Shown: positions 11,131-19,426, counted from the first letter of the stretch. The stretch: 35,205 bases of DNA from Bacteroidales bacterium (GCA_012729335.1 JAAYDJ010000015.1:1-35205), one strand, 5' to 3'. Translations and numbers: made by a program. The notes: generated from the sequence alone by a model not told the origin.

Positions 11131-12321
11131 ATGAAAAAATTCTTGTTTGCGGCCGTTGCGCTGGCCGGTTTGTTTTTGTTTTCCTGTCAGAAGGAGGAAA
11201 TTCCCCAGATGGAGGAGCAGACTTCTGATGTGGTGAACTATTCCTCCCAGATGATCGAGGGAAAGTTCATTGTGTTGTTTAAGGACGAAGGGTTGCTGAA
11301 ATCCGCTTCAGTAGGTGGAATGGTGGGCCCGGAGGCGGTGTTGCAGACCACGCGTGATGTTTTCACGCTGATGGAGATGCCCATGCGGGAGCCCGATTTT
11401 GTGTACAGCAGTGCCCTGCGGGGGATTGCCGTAGAGATGACCAACACCGAAGCGATGAAAGTATCTCAGGCCCCTGGGGTAAAAGGCGTTTATCCCGACA
11501 TGTGGATCACGGTCGACCTGCCCAAAGCGCAGGGAAAACCTGCCAAACCCGCACCTTCCGGACAAACCATTCCCTGGGGAATTACCCGGGTAGGTGGCGG
11601 TGCCACCTATTCAGGTTCAGCCAAGGCCTGGATCATAGACACCGGCGTGGATCTGGACCATCCCGACCTGTATGTCAACACCTCGCTGGACTACGATTTC
11701 ATCAACAAGGATGCTGTTGCCGATGACGACAATGGCCATGGCACCCACTGTGCCGGCATTGTGGCCGCGAAGAACAACACCGTAGGTGTAGTAGGTGTGG
11801 CTGCAGGAGCACAGGTCGTACCTGTCAAGGTGCTTGACCGCAGAGGATCGGGAGCCTACTCCGTGATCATTGCAGGGGTGGATTATGTCAGAACGAAAGC
11901 CTCTTCAGGAGACGTAGCCAATATGAGTTTGGGTGGCGGCGTTTATACACCTATTGATGACGCTGTAAAGAATTTAGGAGCTGCAGGGATTAAGGTTGCC
12001 CTGGCTGCCGGCAATGAATCGGACAATGCCAACAACCACTCTCCCGCACGTGCCAACGGGACCAATCTTTACACTGTCTCTTCCATGGCCACGGGTGATG
12101 TCTGGTCTTATTTCTCCAACTATGGAAATCCTCCTGTGGACTACTGCGCACCAGGCTCCAGCATTTATTCCACTTACAAGGGCGGTGCTTATGCAACAAT
12201 GAGCGGCACCTCCATGGCAGCCCCGCATGTCTGCGGATTGCTTTTATGGGGAACGGTGAAGACCAGTGGTAACGTTTCAGGGGATCCTGACGGCAATCCT
12301 GACCCGATCGCCCACAAATAG
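11131..12321 (+). CDS. Surface lipoprotein subtilisin-like serine protease (S8, proteinase K-like)
   Basis: A 396-residue secreted endopeptidase. A lipoprotein signal peptide ends at the lipobox LFLFSC, giving lipid-modified Cys19. QKEE follows, resembling the lipoprotein export signal that sends Bacteroidota lipoproteins to the cell surface. Residues about 38-128 look like an I9-type inhibitor pro-domain. The catalytic triad is Asp170 (AWIIDTGVDLDHPDL), His203 (NGHGTHCAG) and Ser361 (SGTSMAAPH), with oxyanion Asn295 (LAAGNES). GDVANMSLGG is typical of the proteinase K group. The protein ends about 20 residues after the fold with no sorting domain. A strong terminator follows, so it is probably a single-gene unit. 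Confidence 0.93.
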   Translation: MKKFLFAAVALAGLFLFSCQKEEIPQMEEQTSDVVNYSSQMIEGKFIVLFKDEGLLKSASVGGMVGPEAVLQTTRDVFTLMEMPMREPDFVYSSALRGIAVEMTNTEAMKVSQAPGVKGVYPDMWITVDLPKAQGKPAKPAPSGQTIPWGITRVGGGATYSGSAKAWIIDTGVDLDHPDLYVNTSLDYDFINKDAVADDDNGHGTHCAGIVAAKNNTVGVVGVAAGAQVVPVKVLDRRGSGAYSVIIAGVDYVRTKASSGDVANMSLGGGVYTPIDDAVKNLGAAGIKVALAAGNESDNANNHSPARANGTNLYTVSSMATGDVWSYFSNYGNPPVDYCAPGSSIYSTYKGGAYATMSGTSMAAPHVCGLLLWGTVKTSGNVSGDPDGNPDPIAHK

Positions 12322-12360
12322 TATTTCAGGTATATTTAGCACAATTTTATCTCAAAGGTA

Positions 12361-12392
12361 AAGGCTGCCCAGTTGGGCAGCCTTTCTTTTTA
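12361..12392 (+). terminator. Rho-independent terminator of the S8 protease gene
   Basis: AAGGCTGCCC at 12361-12370 pairs with GGGCAGCCTT at 12375-12384 around an AGTT loop, followed by TCTTTTTATT. It lies about 40 bp after the protease stop. Confidence 0.92.
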
Positions 12393-12443
12393 TTACTGAT
12401 GCATGAATTTCATCATGTTAAATATTTTTTCACATTCAGGTCA

Positions 12444-12611
12444 TCAGTAATTATCTCCATACTTTTTGTTGGAGCCTGTTAGCTTAAGTTTACCTATACT
12501 TACCTTGATTGGGATTTCCCATAAGCTTGCATTGCTAAGAAAGAGATTATGCTTACCAGATTCAATGGTGTTTCGGATATCCCGGCCAATTCTTTTAACC
12601 CCGATGATATA
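12444..12611 (-). pseudogene. PIN-domain toxin remnant (VapC-like)
   Basis: A 55-codon minus-strand frame bounded by stops has no start. It reads RDIRNTIESGKHNLFLS then NASLWEIPIKVSIGKLKL. This matches the middle of PIN-domain toxins of the type ...AxxxIE...xFLSxASLWEIAIKISIGKL..., including the acidic residue of WEI. The N-terminal DTH motif and the C-terminal third are missing. The rest of the gap between the protease terminator and the GH3 gene (12612-12746) holds nothing I can identify. Confidence 0.6.
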
Positions 12612-12746
12612 CTATATAAAAATAGTAATCATGGTCTGCTTTAAGTACTTAAATTACTTTCGTTGGGGTATAGACTCCGTCTTTATCAATACTGCACATC
12701 GCGAAAGTCATTAGACCTGACCAAAGAGCAGCGAAGGCCTTAAGGC

Positions 12747-15416
12747 TTATCGGGTGGGGATGGGGAAATCCTTGCCGGTCACACGGAAGCGGGTGGTGAG
12801 GACCTGGGTAGAGGAGGCGTCGGCATGGCCGGTGAATCCCGGCTGTTTGCCGCCCACGGCCACCATAAACCATCCTGGCTCAATGACCCGCTGATCCTTG
12901 TTGTTGATCAGGGAGAGCTGCCGGGGTTCCAGTGTGAAGGAGACCACCCTTGATTCGCCGGCTTTCAGGGAAATCCGCTCAAATCCTTCCAACTGGCGGA
13001 CAGGCCGCGGTGTGGAAGCCTTCTCGTCGGAGAGGTAGAGCTGGACCACCTCTTCGCCCGCCACCTTGCCGGTGTTGGTCACCTTCACCGACAAGGTCAG
13101 TGGTTCACCTGCGACCAGCTTTTCCGGCACCTTCAGATCGCTGTAGGCAAAGGTGGTATAGCTGAGTCCGAAACCGAAGGGCCAGAGGGGTTCTCCGGTG
13201 AAATAGCGGTAGGTGCGGCCGGCCATATCGTAGTTTTCGAAGGGCGGGAGCTGGTCTACCGACTTGTACCAGGTGACGGGGAGTCTTCCGGCGGGGTTGT
13301 AGTCGCCGAGCAGAACGTCGGCCACGGCGTTCCCGCCCTGTTGTCCGGGGTACCCGGCGGTGAGGATGGCGTCGGCGGTTTCGGCGGCCAGGTTAGCTGA
13401 GAGGGCGCTTCCGTTGAGTAGGACCACCACCACCGGTTTGCCGGTGGCGGACACGGCTTTAAGGAGGGCTTCCTGGGTTTCCGGGAGGTTGAGATGGGTG
13501 CGGTCACCCCCGTCAAAACCATCGACTTTCACGGGCATTTCCTCCCCTTCGAGGCGGGGTGACAATCCGAGCACCAGCACAGTGAGGTCGGCCTGTCGGG
13601 CCAGCTCCACGGCATTCTGCTGCAACCGGTCGTCGGGCATCGCCCACAGAAGCCGTGCATCGCCATCGCCATGCCAGTTTTTGTACTCATAGACGAACTT
13701 ATATTTCTTTCCGGCTTCGAGGCGGACCGGCTTTTCAAGGTGGTAGCCGTGGTGGTCAGAGTTATGGACGAAGAGTTTCTCCCCTTCGAGCCACACCTCC
13801 AGTCCGGGCATGCCCCAGCTTGCCAGGTGGTAGGTGCCTGTCACCGGGGGGGCCATGTAGCCGGTCCAGCGGATGCTGAAGTCGTCGTCGGGAAGTTCCG
13901 GCGCCGGGGATCCCGATTCCCAGTAAAAATCGATGCGGTCGTCGGTGCGGATGAATGCCGGTTTTCCTTCGAGGCGGGCGTTGGGAAAATATTCGCCAGT
14001 GACGCCCTGTTTGCCGTCGGACGTCATCAGATAACAGGAAGGGATGGGCTCCAGGTTATGGATGCCGTCGGCCAGGTGGCTTCCCGGGGCGTAGAGGATT
14101 TTCACGCGGGGTTCAAGGCGGTTCCGGAGGCCAGCCAGAATGGTCACCGGCGCCTTGGGAATGCCGTTGTAGTTTCCGAGAAGGGCATCCACATTGTCGG
14201 CATTGGGACCCAGGACGGCGATGGTTTTGACATCGCGGGAAAGCGGGAGAATGCTGTTTTCGTTTTTCAGGAGGACAATGCTCTTAAGGGCTGCCTCCCG
14301 GGCCAGGGTGTTGTGTTTGTCGGAGGCGTTGGCCGCAAAGGGAATCTGTGCCCAGGCCACCTTTTCTTCAGGGTCGAACATGCCCAGGCGGAAGCGGGCC
14401 GTGAACAGCCTGCGTACGGCCGTATCGATGGCACTTTCGGCGATCAGTCCCCGCTTCACCGCTTCTCCCAGTACTGAGAAGGAGACGCCACAATTGACAT
14501 CGGTACCCGTTTTCACGGCCACTGCAGAGGCTTCGGCCGCATCTTTGGAATAGTTCTGGAAGGTATAGAAGTCGCTGATGGCCCAGCAGTCTGAGACGAT
14601 ATAGCCCTCGAAGCCCCACTCCTTCCGGAGGATATTGTAGAGATAGGGATTGGCGCAGGCGGGGTGGTCGCGAAGCTGGTTGTAGGCGCACATCACCGAC
14701 CAGACATTGCCCTCCATGACGAGCTTCCGGAAGGCCGGCAAGTAGGTCTCAAAGAGGTCGCGGTCGCCGATGCGGGCGTTGAATTCATGGCGGATGGGCT
14801 CGGGACCCGAGTGGACGGCATAGTGCTTGGCCGTGGCCACAGACTTGAGGTATACGGGATCGTCACCCTGGAGGCCTTTGACGAACTGAAGTCCCATCTC
14901 CCCGGTGAGGTAAGGATCCTCGCCATAGGTTTCATGTCCCCTGCCCCATCGGGGGTCGCGGAAGATGTTAATGTTGGGGGACCAGAAGGTGAGTCCCTGG
15001 TAGATACCCCGTTTGTTGCGGCGGAGCATCTCGTGGTGTTTGGCGCGTGCCTCGTCGGAGATGGCCGTGGCCACCCGGAACATCAGGTCACGGTCCCAGG
15101 AGCCGGCGATGGTGATCGACTGGGGGAAGACGGTGGCATAGCCTGCGCGGGCCACCCCATGGAGGGCTTCGTTCCACCAGTTATAGGCCGGCACGCCCAG
15201 ACGGGGAATAGCTGGCGCCGTGTGGAGCATCTGGCTGATTTTCTCCTCCAGGGTCATCTCCGATACCAGCAGGTCGACCCGCTGTTCCACGGGGAGGTTC
15301 GGATCCTGGTACATGAATTTCGGGGCGGACTGGGCAAAGGTGCGGGTGGCCGGCCATAGCAGCAGCAGGGTGAGCAGCAAGGCAACCGGAGGTATGGTTA
15401 TCCTTTGGACGATCAT
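12747..15416 (-). CDS. Glycoside hydrolase family 3 beta-xylosidase/beta-glucosidase with PA14 domain
   Basis: A secreted enzyme that removes terminal beta-linked sugars from oligosaccharides, probably in the periplasm. With the start at 15416 it has 889 residues: a signal peptide (MIVQRITIPPVALLLTLLLL, cleavage near TFAQ-S), then a GH3 barrel with YNWWNEALHGVA, GRGHETYGEDPYL, KHYAVHSGPE (Lys197-His198) and the nucleophile Asp276 in GYIVSDCWAI. A GH3 C-terminal sandwich follows, interrupted by a PA14 domain (about residues 450-600, TGEYFPNARLEGKPAF). It ends in a fibronectin III-like domain. YNWWNEALHGV is typical of the xylosidase-like clade, so beta-xylosidase is favoured. The 5' end lies in 15-bp tandem repeats that supply further in-frame ATGs at 15431, 15446, 15506 and 15533, so the exact start is uncertain. 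Confidence 0.92.
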   Translation of the reverse strand: MIVQRITIPPVALLLTLLLLWPATRTFAQSAPKFMYQDPNLPVEQRVDLLVSEMTLEEKISQMLHTAPAIPRLGVPAYNWWNEALHGVARAGYATVFPQSITIAGSWDRDLMFRVATAISDEARAKHHEMLRRNKRGIYQGLTFWSPNINIFRDPRWGRGHETYGEDPYLTGEMGLQFVKGLQGDDPVYLKSVATAKHYAVHSGPEPIRHEFNARIGDRDLFETYLPAFRKLVMEGNVWSVMCAYNQLRDHPACANPYLYNILRKEWGFEGYIVSDCWAISDFYTFQNYSKDAAEASAVAVKTGTDVNCGVSFSVLGEAVKRGLIAESAIDTAVRRLFTARFRLGMFDPEEKVAWAQIPFAANASDKHNTLAREAALKSIVLLKNENSILPLSRDVKTIAVLGPNADNVDALLGNYNGIPKAPVTILAGLRNRLEPRVKILYAPGSHLADGIHNLEPIPSCYLMTSDGKQGVTGEYFPNARLEGKPAFIRTDDRIDFYWESGSPAPELPDDDFSIRWTGYMAPPVTGTYHLASWGMPGLEVWLEGEKLFVHNSDHHGYHLEKPVRLEAGKKYKFVYEYKNWHGDGDARLLWAMPDDRLQQNAVELARQADLTVLVLGLSPRLEGEEMPVKVDGFDGGDRTHLNLPETQEALLKAVSATGKPVVVVLLNGSALSANLAAETADAILTAGYPGQQGGNAVADVLLGDYNPAGRLPVTWYKSVDQLPPFENYDMAGRTYRYFTGEPLWPFGFGLSYTTFAYSDLKVPEKLVAGEPLTLSVKVTNTGKVAGEEVVQLYLSDEKASTPRPVRQLEGFERISLKAGESRVVSFTLEPRQLSLINNKDQRVIEPGWFMVAVGGKQPGFTGHADASSTQVLTTRFRVTGKDFPIPTR

Positions 15417-15506
15417 TCTTTGGGTGGTCATCCTTTGGGTGGTCATCCTTTGGGCGGCAACAAGCCGGTCGGGCACCGGATGGGTGGGCACCGGATGGGT
15501 GGCCAT
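15402..15506 (-). repeat. 15-bp tandem repeat across the GH3 start codon
   Basis: Seven 15-bp units lie end to end. On the plus strand they include CCTTTGGACGATCAT, TCTTTGGGTGGTCAT, CCTTTGGGTGGTCAT and CGGATGGGTGGGCAC. On the minus strand the first three each supply an in-frame ATG (MTTQR-MTTQR-MIVQR), preceded by THPVP repeats. A change in copy number would keep the frame. Confidence 0.88.
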
Positions 15507-15682
15507 CGGCAAACAAAGGCGGTTTTTCGTCATCGGGCAGAAAAATGTATTTATACTGGTCGTTTCCGGGGTAAAAATATAACATATCGATGGAATATCC
15601 TCCGGGGAGGACGATAACTCATTACTTCCCAGAAAGCCAGTCCGGCCGCCATAGGTGACCCTGTAGCCAATAGGGGTTGGAA

Positions 15683-16227
15683 AAGCCAGGGAAGGCACCC
15701 GGGAAGAGGCACACTGTGAAGGGGTAAGTCAGGAAAGGGCACCCAGGGAAGAGGCACATTGTGAAGGGGGTAAGTCAGGATGGGGCACACAGGACAGGAG
15801 CTGACAGGAAGGCCGCAACCAGTAAGGCCACAACCAAAGAGAGGCACACGGTTAAGGGCTGTGAATAAGGGATCAGTCCGGGAATGGAATCAGTCATGGA
15901 AGAGGCATACTGTGAAGGGGGTAAGTCAGGAAAGGGCACACAAGGAAGAGGCACACCGTGAAGAGGTAAGTCAGGAAGGGGCACAAAGGACAGGAGCTGA
16001 CAGGAAGGGCGTAAACAGAAAGTGCGCATCCAGTAAGGGCGCAAACAGAAAGGGGGTACACGGGAAGGGGCTGTGAGTAAGGGATCGGACCGGGAAAAGA
16101 AATAGTCAGGGAAGAGGCACAAGGAAGAGGCACACTGTGAAGGGGCAAGTCAGGAAAGGGCACCCAGGACAGGAGCTGACAGGACAGGAGCTGACAGGAA
16201 GGGCGTAAACAGAACGGGGTACCCAGG
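15683..16227. repeat. Composite minisatellite, ~45-bp units in a ~200-bp super-repeat
   Basis: Purine-rich (plus strand) repeat DNA filling the gap between the GH3 gene and the phosphodiesterase gene. A ~45-bp module has GGAAGAGGCACACTGTGAAG followed by TAAGTCAGGAAAGGGCAC. A second module has GGACAGGAGCTGACAGGAAG then GCGTAAACAGAA. Super-repeats begin at about 15702, 15898 and 16110 (spacing 196 and 212 bp), the last incomplete. All reading frames give Pro/Leu/Cys-rich low-complexity peptides. I see no gene. Confidence 0.85.
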
Positions 16228-16233
16228 CGGGGA

Positions 16234-16746
16234 TCACCAGGAGGGGTTGGCGGGGTTGCGTTCGCTCTGCCAGATTTCCATGTCGCGGATATCGTGGCCG
16301 TCGATGGTGAAGCGCAGGGCGGTGCGCACCTTGTGGAACCCTTTGCTGCCGGCGGCTCCCGGGTTGAGGTGGAGGAGTTCCAGTTTCTTGTCGTAGATCA
16401 CCTTCAGGATATGGGAGTGGCCACAGATAAAGAGATGCGGGGGGCGGGTGTGGAGTTCTGCACGTACCTGCGGGTCGTAATGGCCGGGGTAGCCCCCGAT
16501 GTGGGTGATCCAGACGTCGCGCTCTTCGCACAGGAAGCGCTGATGCCGGGGATAGCGCACCCTGATCTCCTGACCGTCGATGTTCCCGAAGACCGCCCGG
16601 AGGGGTTTAAAGGCTTCCAGGCGTTCAGCGGTGGCCAGGTCCCCGATGTCGCCGGCATGCCAGATTTCATCGCATTTCCCGAAAAAGGCAAAAAGGCCTT
16701 CCGGAAGGTCGCCGTGGGTGTCAGAAAGCAGGCCGATGTGTTTCAT
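16234..16746 (-). CDS. YfcE/MJ0936-type metallophosphoesterase
   Basis: A 170-residue calcineurin-like phosphoesterase that probably hydrolyses phosphodiesters with two metal ions in the cytoplasm. Motifs in order: GLLSDTHGDLP (metal-binding Asp9 and His11), WHAGDIGD, VFGNIDG, ITHIGG, FICGHSHI and LNPGAAG. Length and motif order fit the YfcE/MJ0936 group; the physiological substrate is unknown. I chose the ATG at 16746; a TTG two codons earlier is also in frame. It is divergent from sixA (16865). A long minisatellite array begins just after its stop. Confidence 0.9.
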   Translation of the reverse strand: MKHIGLLSDTHGDLPEGLFAFFGKCDEIWHAGDIGDLATAERLEAFKPLRAVFGNIDGQEIRVRYPRHQRFLCEERDVWITHIGGYPGHYDPQVRAELHTRPPHLFICGHSHILKVIYDKKLELLHLNPGAAGSKGFHKVRTALRFTIDGHDIRDMEIWQSERNPANPSW

Positions 16747-16864
16747 TATCAAAGCAACTGGAGGCGTTTACATGAATACGCCGTAATGGAGCATGGATAT
16801 TTAAGGTAAAGAGGACAAAATAAGTTAATTTCGCAATACATTTAAACGACACAATTCAGAGACC

Positions 16865-17362
16865 ATGAAGCAACTGGTACTTGTCAGGCACGCCAAGGCT
16901 GTTCAGTACGATTATGAGAATGATTTCAGCCGGGAGCTGACGCCGCGCGGACTGGAAGATGCGGTGAAGGTGAGTATACACCTCCGGGAGCAAGGGATTG
17001 TTCCGCGGCTGATCATTTCGAGTCCGGCCGTCAGGGCCCTGCAAACGGCGGAGATTTTCGCCGGCACCTTCAGTTATCCGCTGAAGAAAATCAGGAAGGA
17101 GCATGATCTGTACCACGGGTATACGACAGGTGATTTTCTGAAGCTGCTCCGGACCACCCCCGATGAGGAGGATGTGGTTTATGTGTTCGGGCACAATCCG
17201 AATTTTGAGAATTACGCCTGGAACATCTGCCGGTCTTTTTCGGGCGAACTGCCGACCTGTTCGGCGGTGGTCATAGATTTGCCCATTGAGCGCTGGGCGC
17301 AGCTTGAAGCGCGGACCGGAACCCTGGTGATGCAGGTGAACCCCAAATCGTTGCCGCGGTGA
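16865..17362 (+). CDS. sixA: SixA-like phosphohistidine phosphatase
   Basis: A 165-residue histidine phosphatase. LVLVRHAKA carries the phospho-accepting His9 in the RHAK form typical of SixA, LIISSPAVRALQTAEIF is the substrate-binding region and VYVFGHNPNFE holds the second catalytic His. SixA removes phosphate from histidine-phosphorylated signalling or PTS proteins; the partner here is not known. The stop overlaps the GTG start of rsmE (GTGA), indicating translational coupling. The upstream spacer has TACATTTA, one base off a -7 box. Confidence 0.87.
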   Translation: MKQLVLVRHAKAVQYDYENDFSRELTPRGLEDAVKVSIHLREQGIVPRLIISSPAVRALQTAEIFAGTFSYPLKKIRKEHDLYHGYTTGDFLKLLRTTPDEEDVVYVFGHNPNFENYAWNICRSFSGELPTCSAVVIDLPIERWAQLEARTGTLVMQVNPKSLPR

Positions 17363-18216
17363 ATCTCTTTTATCTGCCCGGAATGGACGGGCGCGGGAGT
17401 GCGGATCAGGGGAGGCCAGCCGGGAACACGGGATCAGGCGGACGAAAGGAGACGGGGCTTTTTTCCGGTGGAAAAGAGGAGATTCCGGAGGAGAAAAAAA
17501 AGGGTTCTCCGGAAGCAGAACCGGGTGAAGTGGCTGAAGCGGTGCAGCTGGAGGTGACGCTAGGCCCTGAGGAGTCGCTGCATGCGGTGAAGGTATTGCG
17601 GCTCAGGGAGGGAGATCGCGTGGTGGTGGTGGATGGTCGTGGAGGCTGGTATGAAGGGGAGATTGCGGGGGTTCATCCGAAGCATTGCCGTGTGGTGCTG
17701 GACCGGCTGGTGCGGGACCATGGGCGGCGCCCCTACGGGTTGCATGTGGCCATGGCGCCCACCAAGAACGGAGAGCGCACCGACTGGTTTCTGGAGAAGG
17801 CCACCGAGATCGGGCTGGATGCTTTTACGCCGCTGATCTGCAGGCACAGTGAGCGGCGGCAGACCAACCCCGGACGGCTGGAAAAGGTGGCCGTGGCCGC
17901 GATGAAGCAGTCGCTGAAAGCGCGGCTTCCGGAGATCGCGGGCGATACTCCCTTTGAAAAGCTGCTGGAGGAGCCCTTTGAGGGCGGGAAGTTCATTGCC
18001 CACTGTTACCCGGGCGAAAAGCCTCATCTGAAGGAGCTGGTGACCCGGGGCGACAAGGTGCTGGTGCTCATCGGTCCGGAAGGCGATTTCTCGCATGAGG
18101 AGGTGGAGATGGCCCTGGCCGCAGGATTCAGGGAGGTGTCGCTGGGCAGGTCGCGCCTGCGCACCGAAACAGCCGCCCTGGTGGCCTGCCATACCGTGGC
18201 CCTGGTCAATGAATAA
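17359..18216 (+). CDS. rsmE: 16S rRNA m3U1498 methyltransferase with N-terminal insert
   Basis: Methylates N3 of U1498 in 16S rRNA using SAM. The 285-residue protein has the PUA-like N-domain (LGPEESLHAVKVLRLREGD) and a SPOUT domain (VAMAPTKNGERTDWFLEKATEIG, VLIGPEGDFSHEEVEMA, VSLGRSRLRTETAALVACHTVAL). RsmE is usually about 235-250 residues. Here about 50 Gly/Glu/Lys-rich residues (8 to about 60) lie between the first strand MNLFYLP and the rest of the PUA-like domain. The GTG start overlaps the sixA stop by four bases. A 16-bp repeat array begins about 10 bp after its stop. Confidence 0.93.
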   Translation: MNLFYLPGMDGRGSADQGRPAGNTGSGGRKETGLFSGGKEEIPEEKKKGSPEAEPGEVAEAVQLEVTLGPEESLHAVKVLRLREGDRVVVVDGRGGWYEGEIAGVHPKHCRVVLDRLVRDHGRRPYGLHVAMAPTKNGERTDWFLEKATEIGLDAFTPLICRHSERRQTNPGRLEKVAVAAMKQSLKARLPEIAGDTPFEKLLEEPFEGGKFIAHCYPGEKPHLKELVTRGDKVLVLIGPEGDFSHEEVEMALAAGFREVSLGRSRLRTETAALVACHTVALVNE

Positions 18217-18226
18217 ATGGAAGGAT

Positions 18227-18338
18227 GTGGAGTGTGAAATATGTGCCATGAGGGATTTGTGCCGTGTGCATGAAGTACTATCTGGATAATGTGCCGTGTG
18301 GAATTAGTGCCGTGTGAAATATATGCTGTGAGAAATAG
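18227..18338 (+). repeat. 16-bp tandem repeat after rsmE
   Basis: Seven units in exact 16-bp phase at 18227, 18243, 18259, 18275, 18291, 18307 and 18323. The best-kept unit is GTGCCGTGTGGAATTA; 18275 is the most degenerate. The array starts 10 nt after the rsmE stop and ends about 50 nt before the DUF4159 gene. No coding frame is supported. Confidence 0.8.
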
Positions 18339-18387
18339 AGGGACATGGGTGGGAACAGATCGTGTGGGAATCGTAATTTAGCCGTCT

Positions 18388-19059
18388 ATGCGGAATAGGA
18401 TAGTGGTCTTTTTAGTGGTGATGTTTGCCCTGGGGGTGGGCGGACCGGGAGCGCGCGGACAGTCGACGTCGGTAAAGCTGGCACTGTTGAAGTACGGGGG
18501 TGGCGGGGACTGGTACGGGGACCCCACGGCGCTGACCAACCTGATTGCCTTCTGCAACCGGGAACTGGGCTCTTCCATACACCCCGAATATGCTACCGTG
18601 GAGGTGGGCAGTGCCGAGATCTTCAACTATCCCTTTGTGCATCTGACGGGGCATGGCAATGTGGTTTTCTCCGACAGCGACGCACGTAACCTCCGGATGT
18701 ACCTCGAGGCGGGAGGATTTCTGCACATCGACGACAACTACGGACTGGACAGCTACATCCGCAGGGAGATGAAAAAGGTGTTCCCGGAGAAGGATTTTCA
18801 GGAGCTGCCCCCCTCCCACCCGCTTTTCAGCCAGAAGTTCACCTTTCCCGACGGGCTGCCCAAGATCCATGAACATGACAACAAGCGGCCGCAAGCCTTC
18901 GGGTTGTTTGAAGGCAACAGGCTGATCTGCCTCTACACCTTCGAAAGCGACCTGGGTGATGGATGGGAGGATCCCGACGTCCACAAGGACCCTGAGGAAG
19001 CACGCCTGAAAGCCCTCAGGATGGGCGCCAACATCATCGCCTATGTCTTCCGGCAATAA
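18388..19059 (+). CDS. Exported DUF4159 protein
   Basis: A 223-residue protein with a signal peptide (MRNRIVVFLVVMFALGVGG, cleavage near ARG-Q) and one DUF4159 domain, a fold related to glutamine-amidotransferase-like domains. Seen in order: LALLKYGGGGDWYGDP, FVHLTGHGNVVFSD, MYLEAGGFLHIDDNYG, MKKVFPEKDFQELPPSHPLF and ARLKALRMGANIIAYV. It is probably periplasmic or an outer-membrane-attached protein of unknown function. In many Bacteroidota the family sits in an MoxR/DUF58/BatA-like gene group, which is absent here. It may be read from the sixA-rsmE transcript, across the 16-bp array. Confidence 0.88.
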   Translation: MRNRIVVFLVVMFALGVGGPGARGQSTSVKLALLKYGGGGDWYGDPTALTNLIAFCNRELGSSIHPEYATVEVGSAEIFNYPFVHLTGHGNVVFSDSDARNLRMYLEAGGFLHIDDNYGLDSYIRREMKKVFPEKDFQELPPSHPLFSQKFTFPDGLPKIHEHDNKRPQAFGLFEGNRLICLYTFESDLGDGWEDPDVHKDPEEARLKALRMGANIIAYVFRQ

Positions 19060-19108
19060 ACTTATCTTCATCTGTTTAAAATATTAAGATGCAATGGTAC
19101 ATTCTGTG

Positions 19109-19139
19109 AAACACATGTAATACCCATGTGGTTATTTTT
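19109..19139 (+). terminator. Probable terminator of the DUF4159 gene
   Basis: AACACATG pairs with CATGTGGTT (one bulge) around TAATACC, followed by ATTTTT. It lies 50 bp after the stop. Confidence 0.6.
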
Positions 19140-19171
19140 GCCGATATTGTTTTTTTTCAGCTGCGGCAAAG

Positions 19172-19359
19172 AATTGCTTCGCAATTTCATCGCGGTTGGT
19201 GGAAAAATGATGCATGGATATTTCATTAGTATGATTATTAGTTAATGACTTGCTCTTCAGTTATATATCGAAGTGAAGCTGGTTTAAGTGCTTCACGCCC
19301 ATGGAAGTCGCATGGAGCAACTATTCATGTCCTTTTGTGGTCGGAGCACCATGCGACTT
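19172..19359. promoter_or_regulatory. Three hairpins upstream of aguA
   Basis: AATTGC-TTC-GCAATT at 19172-19186; GTGAAGC at 19273-19279 with GCTTCAC at 19290-19296; and AAGTCGCATGG at 19305-19315 with an exact 11-bp partner CCATGCGACTT at 19349-19359 enclosing 33 nt. The rest of the 19060-19426 gap shows no gene. These could be an aguA leader structure or remnants of a palindromic element. Confidence 0.5.
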
Positions 19360-19383
19360 TCAATCTATTACATATTATTATTT

Positions 19384-19411
19384 AAGATTCAAGACTTAAG
19401 ACTTAAGATTA
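19384..19411 (-). repeat. Heptanucleotide array 4, short
   Basis: Four units (plus strand ATTCAAG, ACTTAAG, ACTTAAG, ATTAATAG) end about 16 nt before the aguA start. They have the same unit as the other heptad arrays, oriented away from aguA. Confidence 0.75.
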
Positions 19412-19426
19412 ATAGGATATTCAATT

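Noticed and set aside
12466-12714. 82-codon plus-strand frame after the protease terminator
   Set aside because: No family features; the opposite strand carries a PIN-toxin remnant that explains the region better.
15775-16163. Pro/Leu/Cys-rich frames in the composite minisatellite
   Set aside because: Open frames in several phases arise from purine-rich repeats; no start context or conserved domain.
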